From Takakia lepidozioides (lineage: Eukaryota; Streptophyta; Takakiopsida; Takakiales; Takakiaceae): DNA of 60,000 nucleotides. The DNA lies in NCBI GenBank assembly GCA_030704615.1, contig CM060734.1:53028042-53088041 (forward strand). Direction: 5' to 3'. The position numbers were made by a program, and so were the translations under genes. Positions 10,301-18,793 of the stretch are shown piece after piece. The stretch's first letter is position 1, and every line of letters begins with the position of its first letter. The notes under the pieces are model-generated. The model had not been told where the DNA came from. It searched no databases and was given only the letters and a program-made list of their open reading frames with translations.

Positions 10301-10598
10301 CCGCCTTCACAGCTGCAGTAGCTGGCCTGGAGAGTTGCTGGAAGGCAATGCCATGCAGAGGATGTGCCACCTCCAGCAGAGCAGGATGACATGCATGGTA
10401 CGGCGGAGTTGCCTGCCATGGTTGCTCACACTCCGTTGTGGGGTACGAGCAAGGATTTGCAGCAGCTGCTGATGGACGGGTGCAACAAGCTTGGGTAGAA
10501 GCTTTTGTACCGTCAGGAGAGGAGGAGAGTGCGGTGATTGCACCAGGGCCACCTCAGTTGTCGCCATTGGACACCACACCTCTTGTGTGGCAGCCCGG

Positions 10599-11645
10599 AT
10601 GAAGGCATATGCCTTCTGGACTTTTGGCGGGATCAGCACTGGATTGGCTGCAGTGCTGCAGGCAGGTGTACGAGTTCGACGTTACCTGTATGTGGAGAGG
10701 GATGAGACTGCACGACGCGTCTCACTGCGCCATGTGCTCAGATGGTGCAGCAGCACCCTGAGTTGTTGCCGGTGTCTGCAGTTCGTGGATATCAGCAGGC
10801 CTTGCCAGCAGACATTTCGTTGCTGGGGGCGCAGGATTTGGAGCGGGTTGGCTCCATTGATCTGGTAGTGGCAGGTTGGCCCTGCCAAGGGCATTCATCA
10901 GCCGGGCATGGCAATGGATTGCGAGACTCGAGGACGGGTCTGTTTTGGGAGATGGTGCGGATTTTGCGCCACTTGCAGCTTCATCAGCTGTATCTCCGGC
11001 ATACATCTTGGAGAATGTGCCACTGATGGTGATTCTCGGGCCAGGGTGATGGCCAGTGTGCATCAAGTCCGGTCGTGGCTTGGGTCAGCAGTATTGCTGG
11101 ATGCAGCTGCAGTGGGGTCACGGGCTCATCGTCCACGACTATGGTGGACTAACTTGATGCCACCCGCACTGCTCAAGCGTGCATTTGATGGGGTGCAGCG
11201 GCCAGCACACCTCACCGTGGATGGCATTTTGGACACAGGAAGGCAGTCTCAACGTGTGAGACACGATGACCGTTCGCCTTTGGCAGTGGTCAACAGGGTG
11301 GGTCAACCACGAGCAGCATTACCTACACTGCTCAGCTTCCCAGGATCCCATGCTTTTCGGGATGGTGGACCTGGCCTCCTGTGGGATGCTCAGTTGCAGC
11401 AGTTAGTGGAGCCTAATGCCGACGAGCGAGAGCGGGCTATGGGGTTTTCCACTGGGACCACGGCGGTGCCTTCTCTTTCTGAGGCATCACGTCGTCAGGT
11501 GTTGGGGCAAGCAATGGATCTCAATTGCTTGACCTGGATTGTCAGCTTGGCTATGGCTGAGCAACGTAGAGTGCGGAGTGCACTTCCCTTGATGGTCTCT
11601 CTGCCTACCGAGACGGTACAGGCAGCGAGTGGGGGCGAGCGGTGA
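10599..11645 (+). pseudogene. C5 cytosine DNA methyltransferase domain inside pol
   Basis: All core motifs of cytosine-5 methyltransferases appear in order. Motif I is FWTFGGISTGLAAVLQAGV (10617 on); the acidic SAM-ribose position follows in YLYVERDETA. Motif IV, with the catalytic Cys, is DLVVAGWPCQGHSSAG (about 10859-10905). Motif VI is YILENVP (about 11001-11021). Motif VIII is AHRPRLWWTN, and motifs IX-X are ERERAMGFSTGTT and RRQVLGQAMDLN. The I-STGL start, AHRxR motif and GF...RQ.LG ending look most like the DNMT3/DRM side of the family. The frame changes near 10740, 10980 and 11020, so it is broken as assembled, but every catalytic motif is kept. It lies between protease and RT in the same direction, so it is part of pol, not a nested host gene. 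Expected activity is 5-methylcytosine formation, perhaps on the element's own DNA. Confidence 0.92.
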
Positions 11646-11837
11646 GGACCACGAGGTGTAGACATCCATGGCACATGTGGGAGGTGCTCGAGGTTCAGAG
11701 GGAGTTGGCAGCGAAGGCAGCTGTGATGGATGAGGTTGGGGATTCTTCTCGGGATGAGGAGGTTCTCAATGATGAGATGATGGGGCAGGATGAGGCCTTG
11801 TCATTGACTGAGCAGGAAGGGGGTACTGCTCAAGAGG
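11646..11837 (+). other. Acidic linker between methyltransferase and RT
   Basis: The frame is open and encodes a Glu/Asp-rich stretch (VMDEVGDSSRDEEVLNDEMM), probably a flexible linker in the polyprotein. No domain is recognised. Confidence 0.5.
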
Positions 11838-13331
11838 TTGCAGCATAGCAACCACGGGACGCGTCCTACCTCTAAGCCCACTGGACTTAAGGTTGCAGTT
11901 ACGGAGGACAATTGGGAGCCTGACATTGGACCCATTGTCACCGGAGGAGAGAGACGACGTATACGGCGGTTCCTGAGGGCTTACAGGAATTGCTTTGCCT
12001 TCAGTTTGAAGGACTTGGGAGCACTGAAGGGTCAAGAGATCCGTATTGAGTTGGCCACTGACACGCCAATCTTTCGGAGACCCTATAGATACAGTGACAT
12101 GGAGAGGTCTTTGATTCAGATGAGGACTCAAGATCTCTGGGAGGCAGGTTTGGTGGAGCTCTCTGGTGGAGAGTATGCTTCAGCCACAGTGATGCCAGCT
12201 AAGAAGGATGTCTATGGCAATTGGACGGAGAGACGTATGTGCGGTGATTACCGGCCTGTAAATCGTCAGACCAAGTCCGATAGGTATGCCATGCCAACAC
12301 CAGAGGAGATCTTTGATGCCATTGGGCATTCCAAGGTCTTTAGCACGTTGGATTTACGATCCGGATATCACCAGTTGCCGATCAAGGAGGCGGATAAGCA
12401 AAAGACGGCATTCTGGGGGATCAATGAGCACGGGAAGGATTGCCTATACCAGTGGCGGTTCTTACCATTTGGGCTTAAAAACGCTCCCGCTGAGTTTCAA
12501 AGAGTCATGGACAGGATTCTAGCAGGGGTGGAGTTTGCTCGGTGCTACATAGATGACATCATCATCTTTAGTGCTACGGTGGAGGAGCATGAGAGACACC
12601 TTCAGGGGGTATTTGAGCGCTTGAGGACGCACGGATTGAAGTTACATCCGGGCAAGTGCAAGTTTTTCCACAACCAGATTGAGTATCTGGGTCACATGAT
12701 ATATCCTGGAGGATTGGGGGTACAGCAGACTAAGGTAGAGTCCATTGCACAGGTTCCACGCCCCACGGATGTGAGCCGAGTTCGAGCTTTCATGGGGTTA
12801 GCAAACTATTACAGACGGTTTGTTAAGGGATTTAGTGCCATTGCAAAGGCTCTAACCAAGCTGACCAAGGTGGACCAGGAGTGGCAGTGGGAAGATGAGC
12901 AAGAACAAGCTTTTCAAGAGCTCAAGGCGAGGTTGACCTCGGCGCCCATCTTGAGACGACCTATCAGGGGGCGTCCTTTTCAGCTGCATACAGATTGGAG
13001 CATGCTGGGGCTTGGAGCGGTGCTCACACAGGTGGATGATGAGGGAAGAGAGTTCGTAGTGGCTTATGCTAGCCGCTCGAACAATGCTGCAGAGTCTAAG
13101 TATAGCTCATATGAGGGAGAATGCTTAGCTGCAGTGTGGGCCGTGGCACACTTCAGGTGCTATTTATACGGCAATCTCTTCACCCTTGTCACGGATCACC
13201 AACCACTCAAGTGGTTGATGGAGTCAGACAAGCTTACGGGAAGCTTGCACGGTGGGCACTCATCCTTCAAGAGTATGACTTTCAGGTGGTGCATCGACCG
13301 GGTTTGGTCAATCGAAATGCAGATGGGTTGA
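11838..13331 (+). CDS. pol: Reverse transcriptase and RNase H (pol)
   Basis: A continuous frame carries the RT fingers-palm order: DIGPIVTGGERRRIRRF, RMCGDYRPVNRQT, FSTLDLRSGYHQLPI, FLPFGLKNAPAEFQRVMDRI, and the catalytic CYIDDIIIF box (YIDD at 12546-12557). Then come GLKLHPGKCKFF and the connection region MGLANYYRRFVKGFS. RNase H follows, with HTDWS as first Asp, YSSYEGECLAAVWAV as Glu, and TDHQPLKWLME as a further Asp. At about 13240 a 1-bp shift moves the rest of RNase H into the next frame. The motif set is that of Ty3/gypsy, and the catalytic residues look intact. Confidence 0.93.
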   Translation: MQHSNHGTRPTSKPTGLKVAVTEDNWEPDIGPIVTGGERRRIRRFLRAYRNCFAFSLKDLGALKGQEIRIELATDTPIFRRPYRYSDMERSLIQMRTQDLWEAGLVELSGGEYASATVMPAKKDVYGNWTERRMCGDYRPVNRQTKSDRYAMPTPEEIFDAIGHSKVFSTLDLRSGYHQLPIKEADKQKTAFWGINEHGKDCLYQWRFLPFGLKNAPAEFQRVMDRILAGVEFARCYIDDIIIFSATVEEHERHLQGVFERLRTHGLKLHPGKCKFFHNQIEYLGHMIYPGGLGVQQTKVESIAQVPRPTDVSRVRAFMGLANYYRRFVKGFSAIAKALTKLTKVDQEWQWEDEQEQAFQELKARLTSAPILRRPIRGRPFQLHTDWSMLGLGAVLTQVDDEGREFVVAYASRSNNAAESKYSSYEGECLAAVWAVAHFRCYLYGNLFTLVTDHQPLKWLMESDKLTGSLHGGHSSFKSMTFRWCIDRVWSIEMQMG

Positions 13332-14859
13332 GTCGCAATCCATGCACGAGCCAGCAGGATGACACTGGAGCTCGGTGGCATGGTGAGACGGACGAGGAGA
13401 TGGTGCCCGGATGGCATGCATCTGCATTTCTGTGTATCTTGGCAGCGGAAGGCCAGGTTGGACCTACAACAGGGATGACTGTAGATCAAGTGTCTGAGGA
13501 CCCTGAGGCCAGCAATGAGCAGGGTGGCGCCAAAGATATACATGAGGATTCAGTTGTGTTGGACTACCTCCGCAGTGGAGACACGGCAGCCACTATGACT
13601 GCCAAGGAGAGGGATCGGATCCTACAACGAGCCAAGAGGTTCAGGTGGGAGGGGACACACCTGCTCCGAGTGTGGGAGGATGGTCGAGTGAGGATTGTGC
13701 CTCACCCAACACAGCGGGCACGGTTAGTGCGGCATGCCCATGAGGAGTTGGGGCATTTTGGGGTGCGACGCACTCATAGTCTACTGCAGGGGCAGTATTG
13801 GTGGCGTGGTATGCACACAGAGGTGCAACAATTTGTGGCTAGGTGCATGGTGTGTGACAGGGTGCGTGCTTCATTCAACGCCCCTACTCCACAATTGCAC
13901 CCTCTTCCGATCATGGGATTGGGCTACAGGTGGAGTCTTGACTTCGCAGGGCCGTTGCCACTGACCATGCGCCACAACAAGTACGTGTTGGTGATGGTGG
14001 AGCACTTCTCCAAGTGGATTGAATTGGTTCCATTGCCTGATAAGGCTAGTGAGGGAGCTGCGTATGCATTCCTGGATTGTGTGCTTAGCCGATTCGGTGC
14101 TCCAGCTGAGGTACTCACGGACCAAGGGAGAGAGTTCTTGGGGGAGTTTCAGGCTTTGTGTGACAAGGCCTTGATAGACCACCGCACCACTTCTCGGGAT
14201 CATCCTGAAGCCGATGGCTTGGCAGAGAGAGTTGTTCAGACAGTAAAGAGGGGTTTGCGCAAGTATGGCTTGCAGAAGGGACACCTAGGAGATTGGGACC
14301 TTCAGTTACCCTGTTAGCCATGGGCTACAGGTTCAGCAAGCAAGCATCACTTGCCTCCTTCTCACCATACTTTCTTCTCTTTGGCCGAGAGCCGGATTTG
14401 CCTACATCCATTCGCAGAGAAGCTGCTACAGTTCTTAACCTTGACGATCCGGACGTGTGGGCACGTGCATGTGAGCAGCGTGCAGAGTTGTTCAAGAGAG
14501 TCATGCCTATGGCTTTCGAGAACCTTGCCATTGCACAACACCGTGATACGTTGAGGTATGCTACCATACGTGGTGGGGGCTATCGTCCTGGGGTTCGGAG
14601 ATTCAACCCTGGTGACTATGTCTATCTGCAGCAGACTGCTCCTACGACCCTGGATGTGACTGCAGGACGTGTTATTTTGAGGGTTCGAGAGGTCTTGCCC
14701 TCAGGCGTCTTGGTCTTGGAGGGTCGGGATGGCATCACTTGGAAGGACCATGTGCGTAATTGTGCGCCATGTCACCTTCCGAATGTCGATGGCAGGATTG
14801 ACCCAAAACCTGGCAGTGGTATCTGCAGGTTTGAGGTGCATGTTGTGTGGGTCTGCTAA
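13250..14859 (+). pseudogene. RNase H end, integrase and C-terminal integrase region
   Basis: Frame from about 13250: the tail of RNase H (VVHRPGLVNRNADGLSR), then an HHCC zinc domain (HAHEELGHFGVRRTH ... CMVCD, 13730-13860). The DDE core has its first Asp in SLDFAGPLP (13935), second in LTDQGREFLG (14115) and Glu in ADGLAERVVQ (14225). The frame stops at 14315-14317 and resumes in the overlapping frame 14293-14859, with FGREPDLPTS, FNPGDYVYLQQ and a beta-rich stretch in the GPY/F position. Integrase inserts the cDNA into chromosomes. The site of the usual chromodomain is taken by the PHD finger that follows. Confidence 0.9.
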
Positions 14860-14980
14860 AGGGGCAGCCACCATGCTGGTATGTGATCGGTGCTCTAGAG
14901 GTTGGCATATGGGATGCTTGACTCCACCTCTTGAGATGGTTCCGGATGGGGATTGGTTATGTCCACATTGCATTGGATAG
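14820..14980 (+). pseudogene. PHD zinc finger at the end of pol
   Basis: The frame reads RCMLCGSAKGAATML, VCDRCSRGWHMGCLTPP and LEMVPDGDWLCPHC, then a stop at 14978-14980. Spacing is C-x2-C ... C-x2-C-x4-H-x2-C ... C-x2-C, with the W two residues before the last C pair, i.e. a canonical PHD finger. PHD fingers typically read histone H3 tails. The finger is in the +1 frame relative to the integrase tail (a shift at about 14820 is needed). In chromoviruses a chromodomain at this place steers integration, so a targeting role is plausible but inferred. Confidence 0.87.
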
Positions 14981-15217
14981 TGGGAGTGGATACAACCATG
15001 GGAGGCTAACAAGAAACGCAAGGCCCAGCTACTAGGAGACCTTGAACACACGAGATCTTGGCTCAAGTTCATAGATTGCAAGACGGCGACTAACGATGGG
15101 GCTACTCTTGTACCCGGCCTCTTGGTTATAGAGTTTGAGCACGATAAGACAGTGATAGAGGACTTAGTACGGCTGTGGCTATTACATCTTGTAGCTATCT
15201 GGAGGTAGAGGGACCTA
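14981..15217 (+). other. 3' untranslated region of the element
   Basis: No open frame with recognisable content lies between the PHD stop codon and the polypurine region. Confidence 0.5.
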
Positions 15218-15237
15218 TCCACCAGCTAGGGGGCGAT
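15201..15237 (+). promoter_or_regulatory. Purine-rich tract before the right LTR
   Basis: GGAGGTAGAGGGA at 15201-15213 and AGGGGGCGA at 15228-15236 lie directly upstream of the TGTGCTAG that starts the full LTR. A polypurine tract primes plus-strand synthesis next to U3, so its place in front of segment B supports B as the true LTR start. Confidence 0.55.
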
Positions 15238-15668
15238 TGTGCTAGACTACTTTATTGTGCATATATGTGTGGTGTGGTTGGACAGCGATGTAGTTGTGTA
15301 GCGATATGTATGCGCACGACAGCTGTCAAGTTAAATAAGCACAGTGTGAAAACAGCTAGAATAAAACTAGTTATTTGTATTTAACACTTGGATTTAGGTC
15401 AAGTGTTAAATCAGGTGTCAAGTTTAGTTTGACACCTGGTCTGTCTTATCTTCACGAGAGCGGCAGTCGCGCAGCTCATCTCTCTCGAGTTGAGCCTGCG
15501 CGACCGAGCTCCTTCATGCGTTTAGATCTGAGTGTGCTTATGATGGGAGTGTAGGTTGTTGTGGGGTGGAGTCCCCATAGCTTGGGGTGCCCCTGGCTCG
15601 ACTTCTATTCTAAGAGTGATGGTTTGGTTTTCATGCTTTGCATCGTGTTGTCTTTAGCTTGCTTATCA
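15238..15668 (+). repeat. Full-length right LTR (segments B1 and A2)
   Basis: 431 bp from TGTGCTAGAC to GCTTATCA (TG...CA). B1 occupies 15238-15321 and includes a TATA-like CATATATG; A2 occupies 15324-15668. They meet in the 10-bp palindrome GACAGCTGTC (15318-15327). The outer ends of the integrated element (TGTC at 3544, GACA at 15754) correspond exactly to cutting this palindrome and losing its central GC. Confidence 0.85.
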
Positions 15669-15669
15669 T

Positions 15670-15754
15670 TGTGCTAGACTACTTTATTGTGCATATATGT
15701 GTGGTGTGGTCTGGACAGCGATGTAGTTGTGTAGCGATATGTATGCGCACGACA
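15670..15754 (+). repeat. Extra terminal segment B2 after the LTR
   Basis: 85 bp, TGTGCTAGACTAC ... GCGCACGACA, a copy of B1 with one inserted base. It is joined to the LTR end through a single T (TTATCA-T-TGTGCTAG), as expected at an LTR-LTR junction of a two-LTR circle. It ends at GACA, directly against the target site ATAT. Confidence 0.88.
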
Positions 15755-16190
15755 ATATCTATGAACAAATGCAACAAACAGGTGTGAAGCCCGACAGGGT
15801 CACATTTCGTTTGTGTTATCAATGCTTTTGCCAGCCTAGGAGCCTTGGAAATGGGGAAGTCATCCATGGTGACATTATTAAAGTTGGAATTGCACCATAT
15901 ATAAATTTGGAGACTGTCCTTGTTGACATGTACGCCAAATGCGGGAGCATGAGGGATGCGCAACAAGTATTTGACAGTATGGCTAAGCGAAATGTGGTCT
16001 CATGGAGTGTGATGATAGCAGGATATGCCCAACATGGGTTTGGTAGGGAGGGCTGTCCACGAGCAGGTGCAATAGGAGGGGGTGAAGCCCAACAAGGTCA
16101 ATTTCATTTGTGTTCTCAATGCATGTTCCAGCCTAGGAGCCCTAGAAAAGGGCAGAGAGGTCCGACATCACATCTAAATTTGGAGAAAGA
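15755..16190 (+). pseudogene. PPR gene, 3' fragment (beyond the retrotransposon)
   Basis: This continues the PPR pseudogene of 3017-3543: the frame yields INLETVLVDMYAKCGSMRDA, QQVFDSMAKRNVVSWSVM and IAGYAQHGFGREG. Frameshifts occur in the EMGK block near 15805-15850 and after GREG near 16055. Homology stops near 16175 at ATCTAAATTTGGAG, where the sequence runs into an A/AAGAA-rich tract. The same break is seen in the sister locus near 45365. Confidence 0.85.
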
Positions 16191-16275
16191 AAGAAAAGAA
16201 AAGAAAAAAACAAGAAAACTGAGTCCGAAGACTTTTCTTTTTCTTTTTTTAAGAAAAGAAAAATCTGTGGACACT
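16185..16275. repeat. AAGAA/TTTTC-rich tract
   Basis: A run of GAAAGAAAAGAAAAGAAAA followed by TTTTTCTTTTTTTAAGAAAAG. It has counterparts at 27420-27510 and 45270-45358 with different repeat numbers. It separates the truncated PPR sequence from the promoter of the Gly/Pro-rich gene. Confidence 0.85.
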
Positions 16276-16339
16276 ACTATAGTGCCCAACAGCAGCTATG
16301 TTTATCAGTATGCTGCTTAAGGCCTTGGCCTTCAGTCAC

Positions 16340-16347
16340 TATATAAA
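16340..16347 (+). promoter_or_regulatory. TATA box of Gly/Pro-rich gene copy 1
   Basis: TATATAAA about 115 bp upstream of the ATG at 16461. It is conserved in the two intact copies on the minus strand. Confidence 0.65.
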
Positions 16348-16460
16348 ACTAAGTCTTGGAGCGGCTTACCAACAACTTGTGTGTGCGTCTGCGTGATCTT
16401 GCTATAGAGTTGGGAAGAGAGGAAGAGGTTTAGGTCCAGCTAAAGGATTGATTGCTTGCA

Positions 16461-17623
16461 ATGAAGACTGTGCAACAAATTTGTATGGTGCCTTCCCTCT
16501 TGTTTCTGATTTTGTTAATAGGGAGTGTGCAAGCTGCAAGTGAAGGTGTTGGGAACAAGCATGATTCAGAGGGTGTAGTGCTAGGTGATTTGGACCTCAA
16601 CAACAAAGCTAGTGATCCTAGTCCTTTGAGTAGTTTTGGGCCTTCTGTTGGTCATGATCTTGGAGCCCTAGGAAGTCCTCTAGGGCCCGATGGTGATGGT
16701 TCTCAGAGTAGAAATCCAAGCGATGAAGGAATTCCTGATGGAGGTATTGGCAATAACCTCAATAGTAGTGAAAAAAGTCATGGAAGATTTGGACATGTCG
16801 GAGATTATCCCAATATCGGCGGCCTCGGTCCAAGATTTCCCAGTGATGGCCTTGATCCCAGCTTCCCAGGAGTGTGGCCTTCCAGGATATCCCAGTGGTG
16901 GCTTCCCAGGATATCCCAGTGGCGGAGGAGGAGGAAGTATTGGTCATTTCGGAGGTGATCCCGGTTTGTTTCCCGGCGGCGCGGTAGTCGAGGATTTCCC
17001 AGTGGTGGCTTTCCAGGATATCCGAGTGTTGGCTTTCCAGGACATCCCATTGGTGGCTTTCCAGGATATCCCAGTGGTGGCTTTCCAGGACATCCCAGTG
17101 TCGGAGGAGGAAGTATTGGACATTTCGGAGGTGATCCCAGTTTGTTTCCCGGCGGCGGCAGTCCAGGATTTCCCAGTGGTGGCTTCCCAGGATATCCCAG
17201 TGGTGGCTTTCTAGGACATCCCATTGGTGGCTTTGGAGGATATCCCAGTGGTGGTTTTCCAGGATTTCCCGGTGTGCCTCCTCTAGAAGCTATGGCATCG
17301 GCAAGCGGGTATGGTAATATGAAGTACTTCGACGCTAAACATCCATTCCTAGGCCATCCTCCTCCATTTGGAAGTTTTGGACATTTCGGAGGTTATCCCG
17401 ATTTGTTCCCCGGCGGCGGCGGTACGGGACTTCCCAATGGTGGCTTTCCAGGACATCCCAGTGGCGTAGGTTTGTTTCCCCCGGCGGCGGTCTAGGATTT
17501 CCCATTGGTGGCTTTCCAAGATATCCCAGCGGTGGCGTTCCCGTTGTGCCTCCTCCACAAGCTGCGACATGTGCAAGTACTGGTTATGGTAATGAGGTTT
17601 ATTGCGTTACTAATCATCCATAG
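16461..17623 (+). pseudogene. Secreted Gly/Pro-rich repeat protein, copy 1 (frameshifted)
   Basis: The ATG at 16461 starts a hydrophobic signal peptide (MKTVQQICM, then VPSLLFLILLIGSVQA) and an acidic, Gly/Ser/Asn-rich segment that match the intact copies. Near 16845-16875 an insertion between GGCCTT repeats shifts the frame, and the protein would run into WWLPRISQWRRRRK and stop at 16958. The GYPSGGFP-type repeats and the C-terminal GYGNEVY continue in another frame to TAG at 17621-17623, with a second break near 17480. The likely role of the family is a cell-wall or extracellular structural protein, inferred only from composition and signal peptide. Confidence 0.8.
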
Positions 17624-18790
17624 TACCATTCTCCTCAGTTAGAAACTATGGCATGGGCAAGTGGTCATGGTTATCCATGATTTCAGTAGAAGGACTAGGA
17701 TGGATTCCACATCAGACCCTTCAAGGCTGCAAGATTGCCTAGTCTGCACAGAAGTGTAGCTAGTTGAAACATCCAAATTTTTTCGATCTTGTATGTCAGC
17801 CATTTCATTTGAATGAATCAAAAATGGTCATGGACTGAGTTTTCTTTCCCTACAGTCACTGTTGTATGCTTGTTGACGATGGTCATTGGTCTCGATCACT
17901 AGAAAGCAAGCGATATTAGAGTAGATTTGTACAATAGATTTTCAAAATCCTTTTTTGTTTTCTTTGTTTTTTTTAGCCAAAAAAGTGGCGACAATGATGT
18001 GGCGATGATGACATGGTGACCATGATGTGTCACTATGGCATCCTATTCCAGCCCTACACTAAAACTAGTATCCCACCTTTAGTCGTCACTAGAATAATAC
18101 ATATATCACAAGGCCCCCTGAGGGGAATAATATAGGCACAGGGGCTGGCCTTAGGGGGTGGGGATTTGACTGCGGGCCCTGCCAGGGGCATCCAGTCTTG
18201 AAGGATAGATCAGAGGGACAGGGGCTGCTGGTTGCTCTAGGCTGATTCAAGTCCCTGTACTAGATGTTCAACTGGCATTTGTCTGCCATCCCTACACTGC
18301 TTTGTACTAGGGGGGAATACGGACCGGGAATGTGGTTGAGAAGGGGGGATTTTTGTCTTTGGGATAAGTGATGGGAAGGCAGCCATCTAATGAGGGGAGC
18401 AAACCTCAAATACATTTTCCCATAATAGCTACTGCAGTCACATTTGTTCTTGGACATTGTACAATGGCAATATGGGTTCTTTCCGATGTGGTTTCTTCCA
18501 CGAAAATTTTGAAGATGATTTGCCAATCTTCTATGCTTCCTATGCAAATCCAATTTTGCATTGCCAACACTTATGCCAAGCCAGACTGATTTCCACTCCA
18601 AAGATATCTGTGTCAGATGTAAAGTCTCTCCCACTCCCTCTTCCTTCAGTGTGGTCAGGAAAGCCAGTGAGGCCTAAATAGTCACTCAAACAGGGTCAGC
18701 AAACCTGACACAAGGAACGCCTAATGCATAGATAACCTGGACAGTAGAGGCTGAAGAATGCAAACCTGGTGAAACCAAAACGACCAACCT
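17624..18790. repeat. 3' flank of Gly/Pro-rich gene, segment present four times
   Basis: This contains the likely 3' UTR, an AT-rich part, and a conserved 500-bp stretch around 18060-18690 that keeps a long frame on the minus strand (18260-18634). The same sequence is at 25000-26065 (inverted), 36942-38110 and 42715-43845 (inverted). I do not recognise the frame as a known protein; open length in such near-identical copies is weak evidence for coding. Confidence 0.75.
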
Positions 18791-18793
18791 AAA

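Larger units (their letters stand above)
3544..15754 (+). mobile_element. Ty3/gypsy retrotransposon with a C5 DNA methyltransferase and PHD finger
   Basis: The element is 12.2 kb with ends TGTC...GACA. It inserted into a PPR pseudogene: the left flank ends TTCAATAT and the right flank begins ATATCTATGAAC. The uninterrupted paralogues at 45785-45800 (minus) and 51871-51890 (plus) read TTCAATATCTATGAAC, giving a target duplication of ATAT (4-6 bp shared, depending on where the end is drawn). Internal order is captured host exons, gag with zinc knuckles, aspartic protease, cytosine methyltransferase, RT (YIDD), RNase H, integrase (HHCC, DDE) and PHD finger. Protease-RT-RH-INT order places it in Ty3/gypsy. 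The frame is broken at several sites, so this copy as assembled is not autonomous. The two copies of the A repeat differ by only two single-base indels, so insertion was recent. Terminal repeats are permuted (see the repeat entries). Confidence 0.93.

Noticed and set aside
10599-11645. Methyltransferase as a host gene fragment captured like the kinase and CLU pieces
   Set aside because: It lies inside pol, in the same direction, between protease and RT, covers the complete catalytic domain with no visible intron, and has the same composition as its neighbours. The captured pieces are short, partial and lie in the leader.
3544-15754. Classification as a DIRS/PAT tyrosine-recombinase element because of the split repeats
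   Set aside because: An HHCC/DDE integrase and a retropepsin-like protease are present, no tyrosine recombinase is visible, and the target site is duplicated.
18260-18634. 124-codon minus-strand frame conserved in four copies
   Set aside because: The four copies are near-identical segmental duplicates, so conservation says little about coding. No recognisable domain; it lies in the 3' flank of the Gly/Pro-rich gene.
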